Below, one piece after another: positions 23,380 through 36,560 of a DNA stretch of 64,000 bases. The DNA comes from Fremontodendron californicum (lineage: Eukaryota; Streptophyta; Magnoliopsida; Malvales; Malvaceae). The stretch spans positions 5,089,001-5,153,000 of the forward strand of contig JAULJL010000027.1 in the NCBI GenBank assembly GCA_030761205.1. The letters run 5' to 3'. The notes beneath the pieces are model-generated. The model saw only the letters and a program-made list of their open reading frames with translations, had not been told where the DNA came from and did not search any database. The first letter of the stretch is position 1, and each line of letters starts with the position of its first letter. A program made the translations under genes and the position numbers.

Positions 23380-24584
23380 GGATTTGGTGAACTCGGTGCG
23401 CCTCCTGGCAACTGTTGCTGCACTAAATTCATCAACGATGCAAACTGTGACTGCAGCTCCTGATATCTTCGTTGCTCTTCTTCTTTCTCTGCCTGTCTCT
23501 TTGCCATCTCTGCTTCAAGCCTTTTCATCTGTGTCTGTCTCTCTGCTTCCTTCTCCTAAAAAGGTTGGTGCATATTTTTCATTTTCTCTCGCAGCATCTG
23601 AACTTCATATGCAAAGCTGTTTTGTGAAGAATAAGCAGTAAATCGCTGAGAACCAATTCCATAGTAGCTAGATGGTGTTGGACCCAGTCTGAGACCTCGA
23701 ACCCGTCCATGTCTTTCTTTCCCAGTAACTTCAGTGAAAACTTGATTATCGACATCATGCATATTGGCTGAGGCATCTGATGATCCGACTTGATACTCAG
23801 CAATTTTTGATTTTGCTCTCTCCTATAAAACAATATGATTAATAATATTTTCGTGTAATATATTTGTAAATGAAAATAAGTTTGAACAAAATGTACCACA
23901 ATTTCCTCGGTCTCGACGTTCAAATAGGATCCATCATTCTTAGTATGAGTTAGCTGAAACAGTTCAACTTGTCCAATTTTTTTCCTCCGCTCAACTTCCT
24001 ACAAAATAATAATAATTAATACTAAATTGTATTAAAACAATTGAGAACTAATATAATAATATATTATGAATGAAAACTTACTTTTTCATTAGCTAATCTG
24101 ACAAAACTTTTTGAACTACTAGTGTGACTGTATTTCTGTTGCTGTCTACTGCTTACCCCTATTTTTTCTCGTTCATGTACATTGGACAAAGCACATTATT
24201 AATGTATTCATATTCCATACAATCGTATTATATCAAGTACTATAAGTAAATGACCAAAATAACTTATAAATGATACCTCTCCTTTTTTTGAATGTTGGTT
24301 GTTAGAATAACTTGGAGGAACTCTAAAAGATGACCTAGAAGTTGCGGACTCTCCATGAAACCATCATTGTCTATAACCCTGGAGAAATCCTTCACAAATC
24401 AAATGTTTGAAAACAACTTCTCGCATATGCCATTCAATATTAGCGCACCTCGAATAAGGACATAATATCATATTATCTTCGCTTGCATTTTGAAAAGCGA
24501 AATCGAGAAAAATATCTACTCCATCTTAGTACTCTTGACTTACTCTCGACTTTTTGCATCCAACTCTTATCCATTTCGTATGTA
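23380..24584 (-). pseudogene. CACTA TnpA-like protein, decayed
   Basis: The 5' part (24584-24366) begins MDKSW and, after a frameshift near 24520, continues with a transposase-associated domain (LDFAFQNASEDNMILCPYSRC...WHMREVVFKHLIC). The 3' exons (about 24180-23390) carry an En/Spm/Ptta-type domain with VFTEVTGKERHGRVRGLRLGP and a C-terminal coiled coil rich in Q, E and K. Introns separate the blocks. Such TnpA-like proteins bind subterminal repeats of CACTA elements. It is broken by a frameshift and by stops. Confidence 0.7.
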
Positions 24585-25495
24585 AGTCTAAATTGTAAAA
24601 TAATATATTACAACAAAATTCTAGTAAATGATTAATAAATATGGAGCTATGTTCTACTCAGTCATGATTGCCTAGACTTCATAATCTATAACAGATCATA
24701 TTCGTGTTTAAGGCTTTAAGTCTTCACATATGAGATAGGATTTTAATGTCTATCCTCAGAAATTAATAGGAAATTAAGACAACTCATGAATCAATACATT
24801 TTGACAGATATCAATTAAACATCAACTTAATGGTCAGTCAATATAATGTGGAACGTGATTTTTACCAAGGCAATTCGTATGCATACAGTCTAAACATAAA
24901 CACAATATACTGTTTCAGTCAAACCAAAAAAAAAAAATGAATTAATTCAGTCCATGAATCAAAGAAAGATGAATGTGCATTCAGTTGACAGATGAATTTG
25001 CTTACCAATATAGGCAAGAGTGAAGAAAGAGAAATAGCTATCAATGACGGACAAGAGCCACAGACAAATCACAACCTGCCAAATGAACTAAAAGTTAGAA
25101 CCGGCCAAGTAGTTTGATGTAAAATATTTCTACATTGTCGTTACTTTTTAATAATAAAACAATCATGCATGGATTGCCATTAAGAATTTTTAGATAATGC
25201 ACAGACAGTATAATATGAAGCAGAAAAGATTTTTCACGACAAACCACTCTTGCATGCTCTTCATAGGGCTTCGTTTATCAACTAGTTTCCTTGTATACTT
25301 ATGTCCCTACTCCCAGTGAGAATTTTCTTAACGTGCTCAATGTTTTAGCTAAGTGATTATTGTTTCAATTCATTTTCTCTTTCAATAGATTATAGATACA
25401 TGTTTGTTTCCATAAAACAAGCTGAGTTCAAGTCAAGATAAAAGGGATATTATGTATATTAAATTAAGATGTCTTTCAAATGTATGCTTAATGAG

Positions 25496-26130
25496 TTAAT
25501 GTTTGTCAAGTAGATGAACATAATTCAAGTAAACAACCAACAAGACATAACCTCTTTTTTTTGCTATCAAACCAACAAGACATAACAAACACTTATTGGC
25601 CTGATTAGGAGATCTGACCTGGTGTTGTAAGATACAACACTTATGGTGTTGTATCCGACCCACTTCTGGGTGCCCAGCACCCTTGGGTGTTGCCTGCAGC
25701 AGCAGCACCCAAGGGTGCTGCCTGCACCAGCAGCTGGTGCAGCCCTAACCCCAAAATCCTTGAACCCTTAAACATCTTAACCAAAAACTTCAAACCCTAA
25801 ACTATTCCATTACCCCAAACCTTAAATCAAAACAAACCCTAAACCCTAAATCAAAATTCACTAAAGCTAACATAACAAACAAACAATTAAAATTAACAAC
25901 AAAATAATCAAAAATCACTTAATATTCAACAAAAAATGCAAACCATTGAAATCAAAATAATAAAAAAAATTCATACCTGCGTTTGGCAGCGAGAGAGAGA
26001 CAGCGAGAGAAAGAGAGAGAGAGGAGAACTTTGCTTGGAAAGAGGGGAAAAGGGAAAACCCCAATTTTAATTTTACATTTGGCAACTTTTTTGAGAAAAA
26101 GGCTGCCAAATATCCTAGCAAAACATTGTG
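25496..26130. other. CACTA non-coding 5' region
   Basis: Holds short inverted GC-rich stretches around 25680-25740 with a GCACCCAAGGGTGC palindrome, repeats of AACCCTAAA, and a purine run at 25985-26045. No coding domain. Confidence 0.5.
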
Positions 26131-26249
26131 TTTTGCAATATTTTATTATAAAAACCTTTTAGCGGCGTTTTGTTGTCCAAAACGACGCTAATTGGTGTAC
26201 AATAGAGGCGTTTACTCCGTCAAATGCCTCTATATGAAAATAGTTAGTG

Positions 26250-29200
26250 GATCAACCAATATATTATTTGTGCATCCAGCTAAATCAATATCCGCAAAAC
26301 CAACTACCTCTAAAACATCCACATGTTTGTACACAAACATGTAATCTCTAGTTTTGCACAAATATCTCAGTACATTCTTTGATGCAACCCAATGTTCATG
26401 TCCAGGATTAGCCAAATATCTTCCAAGTACACTATTTGCAAAAGCTATGTCAGGTCTAGTGAAAACTGCAGAGTATATCAAATACCCACAACACTACTAT
26501 AAGGAATATGTTTCATAGATTCTCTCTCAACATCATTCTTAGGACACTTATCTTTACTAAATTTGTCTCCTTTAATTATGGGAACTAAACCTGGTTTACA
26601 ATCTTTCATTCCAAAACGCTCTAAGACACGATCAATATATGCTCTTTGAGAAAGCCAAAAAAACCTTTTACCTTTATTTCTGTGAATTTCAACATGCAAA
26701 ACAAAGTTTGCCTCTCCCAAATCTTTCATATCAAAATTTTGAGAGAGTATTCTTTTTATTTCCACAATCAAGCCCAAGTCGTTGCTAGCAAGTAAAATAT
26801 CATCTACATACAACACTAATAATATAAATTTGCTCCCACTGACCTTAAAGTATATGCAAGAATTCACAATGTTTTCTTCTCTTCAAAACCTAAAGAAGTG
26901 ATAAATTCATGAAATTTCAAGTACCACTGACGTGAAGCCTGCTTCAAACCATAAATTGATTTTTTTTAAAGTTTACATATCATATGCTCTTTTCCGGTTA
27001 TCACAAACCCTTCTGGTTATTGCATGTACATTTCCTCATAGATATCTCCATTTAGAAAAGTAGTTTTGACATCCATCTGATTCAATTCTAAATCAAAATG
27101 TGATGTTAGTGCCATAATAATTCGAAAGGAATCTTTTGATGAAACTGGTGAAAAAGTTTTATTAAAATCTATTCCTTCTCTTTGTATACCCCTTTGCAAC
27201 AAATTTGGACCTTTTGCATCTCTCTTTGTCTTGAAAACCCATTTACGACCAATGGGTTTGAAATTCTCAGCTGACTCTACCAGTTCCCAAACTTCATTAT
27301 TGGACATTGACAATAATTCCTCCTCTATAGCAATTTTCCATTTATCATATTGTGGACTATTAAGAGCATCAACAAAAGTAACTGGGTCTATAATCTCCCT
27401 AATGTCATAATCCACCTCACCAAAATAAACAATATAATCATCTGATAATGCGAATTTTCTTTGTCTTTGAAATCTCCTGAGGGTATTATTTCAGTATGTT
27501 GCATAGGTTGTGCTCCCACAATCTCAGTAACACCTTGAGAAACATCAAGATTATGAGCAAGATCTTGAGGTTCAGGTTCTCTATCTTGTACAGGTGTAGT
27601 AGTATGCTTCTTTTGAACTATAGGTAAAAGAATAGAATCCTAAGGAAACTCTATAGTCACTGACTTAATTCGTGGGCAAACACATCTCTCAATACCGTTT
27701 TCAAGAAATTTAGCATTCAATGATTCCACAATAGGTGTGCCACTTTTAGGAAAATAAAATCTATAGCCTTTAGAGGTCACTGGGTAACCAATGAAAAACC
27801 AGATACAATTCTGGGATCAAGCTTCTTTTCATGAGGATTGTAAATTCTTACTTCTGCAGAACATCCCCAAACTTTTAAGTGGTTTAAACTAGGTTTTCTA
27901 TTAGTCCAAAGCTCAAAAGGGGTTTTAGGAACAAATTTGCTGGGTACTCTATTAAGAATGTACATGGCGGTTTTAAGGGCTTCTCCCCAAATAAATTCAG
28001 GTAATTTACTTCTGCATATTATACTTCTCACCATATCCATTAGAGTACAATTTCAACGTTCAACTACCCCATTCTGTTGAGGTGTTCCTAGCATAGTATA
28101 TTGGGCTTTTATTCCACAAATTTGTAAAAACTCAGCATGTTTTCCATAATATTCACTATCTTTGTCAGACCTGACAACTTTAATGACTTTTCCTAATTGT
28201 TTCTCAACCTCTATTTTAAAGATCTTGTTCAAATTTATGATTAATGAGGTACACATACCCATATCTAGAAAGTCACAAAATAACTTTTACCACAAAGTGT
28301 ATGGGAATAAGGTCCACTAATATCTGTGTGAATCAACTCTAAAAGACTATCACTACATGTAGCACCAGTTAATTTTCTAGTTTTGGTTAATTTACCCTTA
28401 ATTCAATCTACACAAGTCTCAGAATTGTCATAAACTAATTGGGAAAAAATTTGATTTTTAACCAACCTATCAATTCTTTCTTTAGAAATATGAGTCAAAC
28501 GTTATGCCACAAAAACAAAAAGATTTTTCTTTTGTCAAAGGTCTTTTGGTTCCAATATTTTCAACATCCAAAGCAATGGTATCAAAAGATAAATTTAATT
28601 GATATAAACCATCACATAACAAATATTCACCAATAAAATTAGAATTCAAAGAAAGTTGAACAGTTTTATTTACAAAATAAAAATGATATCCAATGATATC
28701 CAAGTTCATCAAGTAAAGAAATAGAAACTAAACTCCGTCTCATAACCGGTACAAAAATAGTGTTTTCCAAAATAAGACTAGAACCAAATTGTAAATTTAA
28801 AACAATTGTCCCAATAAATTTGACATCAACTTTGGCTCCATTCCCTACATGTAAATTGACTTCCCCTTCACTTGGTTTGCGTTTGGTTATGAACCTTTGT
28901 AAAGAATTAGTAATGTAAATAGGACTACCACTATCAAACCACTACGAATTCAGTTGTATATCAACTAAAGTGGTTTCAAAACAGACAAAGACATTACCTT
29001 CAGCATTGCACCACCAACAAAGGTTGTTTTTCTTAATATCAGCTTGGGACCTCCAAAATTATGGGACCTATTTGCCTTTTGAAAATTAAAGCCCATAAAT
29101 TATTAGAACATCTTTTCTTTTGAAAACTACTATGGTCAGGAACAGTTTATCAGATTTTGAGTATTAAACAAAATTCACTGACTCACCCTACTCCTTTTTA

Positions 29201-29500
29201 AGTTTTTCTTCCTCTTGAACACAAACAGAGATGAGCTGATTAACATTCCAAGTATTCTTTTGGGCATTATAAATGATTTGTGTTGGCCAAATTTAGAAGG
29301 TACAGAATTTAGGGCTTGGTGAACTAGGAAAGACTAAAAAATAGCTATTTTCAGGTTGGCGAGACGATTGGAAATATCCTGTATTTTCATAATATATGAT
29401 CTAATCCCAGAAACTCCATCATACCTCATGTTTGTCAAATTTTGCATTAGTTTCCCCAGCTTCAGCCTTTTCAAACTCAAGTAATCGTTGCCCTATAGCC
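26250..29500 (-). pseudogene. decayed copia gag-pol, minus strand
   Basis: Reading right to left: gag remnants (about 29460-29040), a protease-like region (WFDSGSPIYITNS near 28950), integrase (28262-27777, with TPQQNGVVER and the LNHLKVWGC region), reverse transcriptase (27415-26478, with NEVWELVESAE, FKTKRDAKG and YVDDILLAS), and the start of RNase H (EVVGFADIDLAGC), cut at about 26262 by the CACTA end. Many stops and frameshifts are present. The gag 5' end lies beyond the Athila-type insertion, at 36561-36700. Confidence 0.88.
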
Positions 29501-29650
29501 TCTTAGCATTATTATCATCAGGCACACTCACTTTGAAGCTTAGAGAAATTGATTTTTTTCATCACCATGATACTCAACCTATTAGCTCTTTCCCATTTCT
29601 GATAATGAGCCTTTTGCTCAACAATACTTTGGTTAGTTGGGTCAGGCGGC

Positions 29651-31170
29651 TGATAACTCTAGGAAATATAGTTATTTGGTCACCTTTTATGCTTTTGAAT
29701 CGGCAAGTCCTTGAGGATTTTATTAGGATTTGATTAGTTTTAGATAATTTTATATTTATTTTAATTATCTATTTTATGTTTAAAATAGTTATTTAGTTGT
29801 TATTTATGTGTTTTTATAGGTTCAAGGTGATCTGGAGTTTCGTGGTACAAAACGATGAAAAATGGTGCATTCCAATGAGTAGGCAGATTCGACCTCCGGA
29901 GCTACTTTCAAGAAAAACTCGATCTTAAAAACTTAATTTGAGAAAACTCCTTTCTTGACTTTTGAAAGCTGACTTCCATACCTTTCCAACGGTGTAAGGC
30001 TCGTCAAAACCGGACACGATTTGCCTAGTCAAAACAGCTGGCGAATTTTGAGAAGCCAACAGGAACCAATTTGGACAAACGGAGGAGAAACACCAAGGTG
30101 GCAGTAGCAGTGGCGTCGCGGCGTCGGGAGATCGTGAACAGTATCGCAAAAATGTAAAAAATGTAAAACTTACTTGGCTTGCTTGGGAACGAAGTTTTGG
30201 ACTCCAGGAGGCCTTGGACACTTTAAATAGGACTCTTTTAGGTCAGAATAAAGAGGATTAGACACCTAAAAACCTAATTCTCTCTCAAGAAAATAGTAGC
30301 CACCAACTTCTCTCAAGAATATTGGAAGATTTTAAGATTGAATGCTTAAGAACTGACAACTCTTAGTTTCTTCTTTTCTCTTCTTTATTTTTCTTGTGTT
30401 GTTGATGATGGTTAAACTATTTTGAATATTTGTTTTTATTAATTATCATGAACTAATTTTCTTTTACTAGGATTTCAATGGAACTCAACACATAGTTTGA
30501 ATTTACTTTCTCTCTCTAGCTTGATTTAATGGTTTGTTGAGTTGTTTATTCATTCTTGTTCTTAATGCTTCTAATTGATTGGCCACCAATTAGATTGATT
30601 TGTTAACCTAAATATAACTAGACATAGGGAGTTTAGTGTTAGACATGGATTGAATGACACATGTTTCATATTCATTTATTAGGATGAATTGATCTGCAGG
30701 TAGGGTGAAAATATACTTACTTGTCATGTGTAACCATTGTTAGAGCCTATGCTTAATGAGTTCTTCTTTAATTCAATTATCATAGACATATAGTTAATTG
30801 GTTAGGAAGGATATTTTTATAAGACCATCTACAGATGCTTATAAATAAGATAGAACTCTAGGTTAACAATTCAGGATCATTAATCAAGTGAAGAGGTAGA
30901 GAGAGATTCAAGCGAAGTGTTGAGGGAAGTTGTAATCCTAGGCTTTTATAATTAATTGAATTCAACCTTTTTAATTTACTTGCTTATATTATTAGTTTAT
31001 TTTAATTTAGTTTTAGATTATCATCTTTAATTAGTTGTTTAGATAAGATTGAGTTTGTTAATTTTAGTACTTAATGATTTTAATAACAATTCCTCGTGGG
31101 TTCGACACTCTACTTCTCATTATAATTATTGTTTGCGATACGTGCACTTGCGTGGTTAAATCCGACAACA
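29651..31170 (+). repeat. 5' LTR of the Athila-type element
   Basis: 1520 bp. Matches 35033-36555 throughout with scattered substitutions and small indels. Confidence 0.92.
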
Positions 31171-31278
31171 AATTTTTGGCACCGTTGATGGGAAATTGTT
31201 TATTATTTTTGTTAATATTAATACCAAGCAACCTTAGTCTTAATTTAACTTTCTTTTTCTTTCTTTTTTTCAGGTATA

Positions 31279-32317
31279 ATGGCTGAAGCTGACGAAACAA
31301 AGACTTTGCGAGAGTATGAGATTCCTCTCATGCAACATCTTCAGACTAGTATTCAGAGGCCTGCCATCCAAGCCAATATGTTCGAGCCAGCCATCCTTCA
31401 GATGATCAATACATCAATTCAGTTCAGCAGCTTATCGAACGATGATCTTAATGCTCACATCATAAATTTCCTGGAAGTTTGCGATCTTTTCAAACAAAAT
31501 GGTGTCACTGATGATGCCATTAGATTGAGACTCTTCCCTTTCTCACTTCGAGATAAGGCCAAGAGTTGGTTGAACTCTCTTCCTGCTGGCTCCATTACCA
31601 CTTGGGCAAATCTGGCCTAGAAATTTCTTGTCAAATATTTTTCTCCTGCCAAGACAGCTAAGATGTGGAATGATATCACATCTTTTATTCAATACGACTC
31701 AGAATCATTATATGAAGCTTTGGAAAGGTACAAAGATCTGCTTCGACGATGTCCTCATCATGGGATACCTGACTGGCTTTAGGTAAACACCTTCTACAAT
31801 GGGTTAATGGGTCATACTAGAAGTTCTATAGATGCTGCAGCAGGTGGATGACTCATGAGCAAAGAAATTGATGAGGCTTATAATTTAATTGAGGTGATGG
31901 CATCCAATAATTATCAATGGTCCACTGAGTGAATTGTGCCAAGGAAAGCTCCAGGCAGTTATCAGTTGAATGAGATTAGTGCCTTATCGGCACAGATGGA
32001 AGCATTATCCAAGAAAGTTGAAACCTTGAGTGTACAAGCAATCCAAAACCCGTTTGTATCATGTGAATTATGTGGTGAAGGACATACCAGTGATAGATGC
32101 CCAACCAATGCCGAATCAGTTCAATATATTGGAAACTACAATAGACAGCAAAACAATCCTTATTCTAACAATTTCAATCCAGGTTGGAGAAATCATCCAA
32201 ACTTTTCTTGGAATAATAATCAAGGGCCTACTTCTACCACTAAGCAAGTATCCCCTTTTGGGTTTTCTTCACAACAAGCCCGTGCTCCTGTCCTAGAAAA
32301 GAAGCCATCTATGGAAT
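31279..32317 (+). pseudogene. Athila-type gag, with stops
   Basis: Starts at an ATG 108 bases inside the left LTR. It contains the retrotransposon gag domain (LRLFPFSLRDKAKSWLNSLP, then YFSPAKTAK, RCPHHGIPDWL and IDAAAGG). A CCHC-like motif, CELCGEGHTSDRC, sits at about 32060-32100. In-frame stops occur after TTWANLA (31618), after PDWL (about 31781), near AAAGG (about 31847) and near YQWSTE (about 31930). It would form the retroelement particle. Confidence 0.85.
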
Positions 32318-32868
32318 AAATGTTTATGCAATACATGGCATCAAACAATGCCACACTTAGAAGTCTTGAGATACAAATAGGCCAGCTTGCTAATGCAATT
32401 AACAATCGTCCCCTGGGAACTCTTCCAAGTGATACTGAAACCAATCCTAAAGGCCATGGAAAGAGCAATGCAATGCCATTACATTAAAGAGTGGGAAAGA
32501 AGTAGAAGTAGGTAGCCAAAAGCATAATGAGAGAATTCAAGAGAAGACACCTCGAGGTTACCCGCCACCATCCTTTCCTCAACGTTTTCAAAGAAAAGTG
32601 TCAGAATTGCCGTCCAAGCCTCTTGAAATGGAAAATTTGGGGGAAAAAGAAATTGAGAAGGCTCAAGAAGAATAGAGGAAGCCTCCAATCTATCCACCAC
32701 CACTATTTCCTCAGCGCCTTCAAAAGCAAAAACTTGACAAATAATTTCAGAAGTTTCTTGAAGTATTCAAAAAACTCCATATTAATATACCTTTTGCTGA
32801 AGCTTTAGAACAAATGCCTAAGTATGTCAAGTTTATGAAAGAAATTTTATCTAAGAAGAGGAAATTGG

Positions 32869-33300
32869 ATGAGATTGAGACAATTACACTTATCTGAAGA
32901 GTGCAGCACTATTCTTCAAAAGAAACTCCCATCCAAACTCAAAGATCCGGGAAGTTTCGCCGTTCCATACGCCATTGGTGATAAATTTTTTGGTAAAGCT
33001 TTATGTGATTTGGGGGCGAGTATAAATTTAATGCCTCTATCTATCTATCGTAAGTTAGGTTTGGGGGAAATAAAGCCCACTACAATGATGTTGCAACTAG
33101 CTGATAGATCCATCAAACATCCAAGAGACATGGTTGAAGATGTGCTAGTCAAGGTTGACAAATTCTTCTTTCCTGCTGATTTCATTGTGCTTGACATGGA
33201 GGAAGATAGTGAAATACCCATAATTCTTGGGAGACCATTCTTAGCCACTGGTAGAACTCTCATTGATGTGCAAAAAGGAGAACTTACCATGAGAGTTTGA
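32869..33300 (+). pseudogene. Athila-type aspartic protease region
   Basis: An open stretch with ALCDLGASINLMPLSIYRKL, the pepsin-like retroviral active-site region (D-L-G-A in place of D-S-G-A), and IPIILGRPFLATGRTLID, the conserved C-terminal flap/ILGRPF motif. It should follow gag in one polyprotein, but the two are separated by stops and frameshifts. No RT follows. Confidence 0.82.
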
Positions 33301-33599
33301 GACCAACAGGTGACTTTTAAAGTTTTTAAGGCTATGAAGTTTTCTAACGACTTTGATGAATGCATGGCAGTTAAAGTGGTGAACAGTGATCCCAAAGAAG
33401 CATTCAATGAAAATTGTTCCACTACACCACTTAAGGCAGTTTCACACTCTACTTCCAAGATGTATGGATGCCACTCATAAAGCAAAGGAAAAAGAGGGCA
33501 ATGGTTCAAGTGAAAGGATGTCGGCTAATGGGCATGAGATAGTCAAGTCGATGACTATAAATCAAGCGATTCTTGATAGGCAACCTAAGTTCTCAACTT

Positions 33600-35032
33600 T
33601 TTCTTTTTCTTTTAATTTTTAGAGTATTTTTAGTTTTATTAATTTCTTTTTTCTTTTTTTTTTGTAGTGACTACTCACCCAACTTGGACCAGCATGATGA
33701 AGTTTAAGAGGAAAACTAGAGCTTCTCCTGCTTAGCTTGCATCGATAGGGGAGTTTTCTTGTTCTTACTCTTTTTATTTCTAAACCTTGAGGACAATGTT
33801 TGTTTAAGTTTGGGGGTGTGTCTTTAAATTTATTTTAGTTTGTGTGATTGTCTAATTTTATTATTAGGTGTAAAAAAATTTATTTTTGCTTTCGATATTT
33901 TACACTTATTATGATGGAATTCTTATCCAATGATGAATTTTAGTTATTGATTTATCTTGACTTTTGGGAACAACATAAGTATGAGAAGAATTTGTGTTAA
34001 ATTCTTTTGTTAGTTTCATGTTAGGATGTGATTTTCAACAAATTTAGCACTTAATCTCTTGCTTAGATTTGTATTGTTTATTTAAAAACTGATTATGTTA
34101 ATGTGAATTTCAATTATGTCTAGAACCTAGAATTTGTTTGATTCTCTCTTGAGGCGAAATCCTAGATAACACTAAGTTAAGAAAGTGATTTAGGTCATCT
34201 TTGGATCGTTTGAGCCTTTGAAGCTTACCTTTATATATGATTATCCTTAGTCTACCTTTTTATGTCTAATTGATATATCTATTTTCTTTGATTGCCACAT
34301 CTTTTAGCCTAGCCAAATAAGAAAAACCATGATTAACCCTCACTACATAGGCATGTGATGATATTACAGGAAACAACTATGAGCCATGTCGAATTTGGGT
34401 GAAATGGTGATGTGAAATTTCTCTATAAAAAAAAGGTTATAGTTCTTCGAAAACGAAGAATAAAAAAAAATGGGGAATAAAGTGATGAAGCAAAAAGGAA
34501 GTGTATTCAAGGAAGAAAGCATGTAATTTGAGGAAGCAAAAAGACTATGGCTCTCAAAAATCCTAAAAAAAAATGTAAAGTGTCTATAGATGAACTTAAA
34601 CCGAAATATAGCTTTATCGTACCTTGACCCTAGCCTTACATTACAAGCTTAATAAAGACCTATTGATCTTTGACAAAATGATAGTCTACATTAGTGGAGA
34701 AAGAGATGAAAAACAAACATATGAGAATCTAGTACTAGTTCGTATTTTTGCATTGGCATAAACTTATTTAGATTGCATGTGATGATTTACAAAGAGATTA
34801 TACACACACTGAAAATCCATTCAAGCATGAAGTTTATGATTGAATTGAATCATAGATTTGGATTATGTTTATGTTCTACTTTGATTCAGGATTTTGAGGT
34901 AACTTTTGAGAAAAATTAAGAAATCATTGTTTTGAGTGCAGTTATCTTGAGTGATGTTTTGAGTCAATTTATTTATTTAGGGTGTTTAGTTTTGTTTTGC
35001 TCGAGGACTAGCAAAATATTAAGTTTGGGGTG
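33600..35032 (+). other. Athila-type element, non-coding 3' region
   Basis: No RT or integrase. There are two purine-tract-like copies: TTAAGTTTGGGGGTGTG near 33805-33822 and TTAAGTTTGGGGTG just before the right LTR. Each follows a GAGGAC motif, suggesting a duplicated or deleted block. Confidence 0.6.
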
Positions 35033-36555
35033 TGATAACTCTAGAAAATATAGTTATTTGGCCACCTTTTATGCTTTTGAATCGGCTAAGTCCTTGAGGA
35101 TTTTATTAGGATTTGATTAGTTTTATATTTTTTATATTTATTTTAATTATCCATTTTATGTTTAAAAATAGTTATTTAGTTGTTATTTATGTGTTTTTAT
35201 AGGTCCAAGGTGATCTGGAGCTTCGTGGTGCAAAACGATAAAAAACGGTGCATTCCAATGAGCAGGCAGATTCGACCTCTGGAGTTTCTTTCAAGAAAAA
35301 CTCAATCTTAAAAACTTAATTTGAGAAAACTCTCTTCTTGACTTTTGAAGCTGACTTCCATACCTTTCCAACGGTTAAGGCTCATCAAAATCGGATAAGA
35401 TTTGCCCAGTCAAAATAGCTGACAAAGTTCAAGAAGCCGATAGGAACCAATTCGGACAAACGGAAGAGAAACACCAAGGAGGCAGTAGCAGTGGCACCGA
35501 GAGATTGTGAACAGTATCACAAAAATGTAAAAAAAACATAAAACTTACCTGTTTTGCTTGAGAATGAAGTTTCGGACTCCAAGAGGCCTTAGACACTTTA
35601 AGTATGACTCTAAGTCAGAATAAAAAGATTAGACACCTAGAAACCTATTTCTCTCTCAAGAAGATAGTAGCCACCAACTTCTCTCAAGAATATTGGAAGA
35701 TTTGAAGATTGAAGACTCAAGAACTGACAACTCTTAGTTTCTTCTTTTCTTTTCTCTTTTCTTTTCTTTATTTTTCTTGTATAGTTGATGACGGTTAAAC
35801 TATTTTGAATATTTGTTTTCATTAATTATCATGAACTAATTTTCTTTTACTAGGATTTCAATGGAACTCAACACATAGTTTGAATTTACTTTCTCTCTCT
35901 AGCTTGATTTAATGGTTTGTTGAGTTGTTTATTCATTCTTGTTCTTAATGCTTCTCTAATTGATTGGCCACCAATTAGATTAATTTGTTAACCTAAATAC
36001 AACTAGACATAGGAAGTTTAGTGTTAGACATGGATTGAATGACACATATTTCATATTCATTTATTAGGATGAATTGATCTGCAGGTAGGGTGAAAATATA
36101 CTTACTTGTCATGTGTAACCATTGTTAGAGCCTATACTTAATGAGTATTTCTTTAATTCAATTATCATAAACATATAGTTAATTGGTTATAAAGGATATT
36201 TTTATAAGACCATCGACAGATGCTTATAAATAAGATAGAACTCTAGGTTAACAACTCAGGATCATTAATCAAGTGAAGAGGTAGAGAGAGATTCAAGCGA
36301 AGTGTTGAGGGAAGTTGTAATCTTAGGCTTTTATAATTAATTGAATTTAACCTTTTTAATTTACTTGCTTCTATTATTAGTTTATTTTAATTTAGTTTTA
36401 GATTATCATCTTTAATTAGTTATTTAGATAAGATTGAGTTTGTTAATTTTAGTACTTAACGATTTTAATAACAATTCCTCGTGGGTTCGACACTCTACTT
36501 CTCATTATATTACTTGTTTGCGATACGTGCACTTGCGTGGTTAAATCCGACAACA
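35033..36555 (+). repeat. 3' LTR of the Athila-type element
   Basis: 1523 bp. Pairs with 29651-31170. Confidence 0.92.
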
Positions 36556-36560
36556 GCGGC

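Larger units (their letters stand above)
22673..26249 (-). mobile_element. CACTA (En/Spm) transposon
   Basis: The left end reads CACTACAGCAAAAGAGAG. The right end, on the minus strand, reads CACTAACTATTTTCATATAG. Subterminal repeats of the TAGCGGCG/CGCCGCTAA kind occur at both ends (22720-22930 and 26150-26220). The element encodes a decayed En/Spm-type protein on the minus strand. The two flanks are unrelated (a MITE on the left, copia RNase H on the right) and no shared 3-bp target duplication is evident, so rearrangement is likely. Confidence 0.75.
29651..36555 (+). mobile_element. Athila-type gypsy element, gag-protease only
   Basis: Two long LTRs (29651-31170 and 35033-36555) start TGATAACTCTAG and end CCGACAACA. 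A 5-bp target duplication GCGGC lies at 29646-29650 and 36556-36560. The primer site region TTTTTGGCACCGTTG follows the left LTR, and AAGTTTGGGGTG precedes the right LTR. The interior holds an Athila-like gag and a protease but no reverse transcriptase or integrase, so it is non-autonomous. The LTRs differ at a number of positions and gag has stops, so it is older than the copia at 1499. It is inserted inside the gag of the minus-strand copia. Confidence 0.92.

Noticed and set aside
33045..33509. 154-codon minus-strand frame
   Set aside because: Shadow of the Athila-type protease frame.
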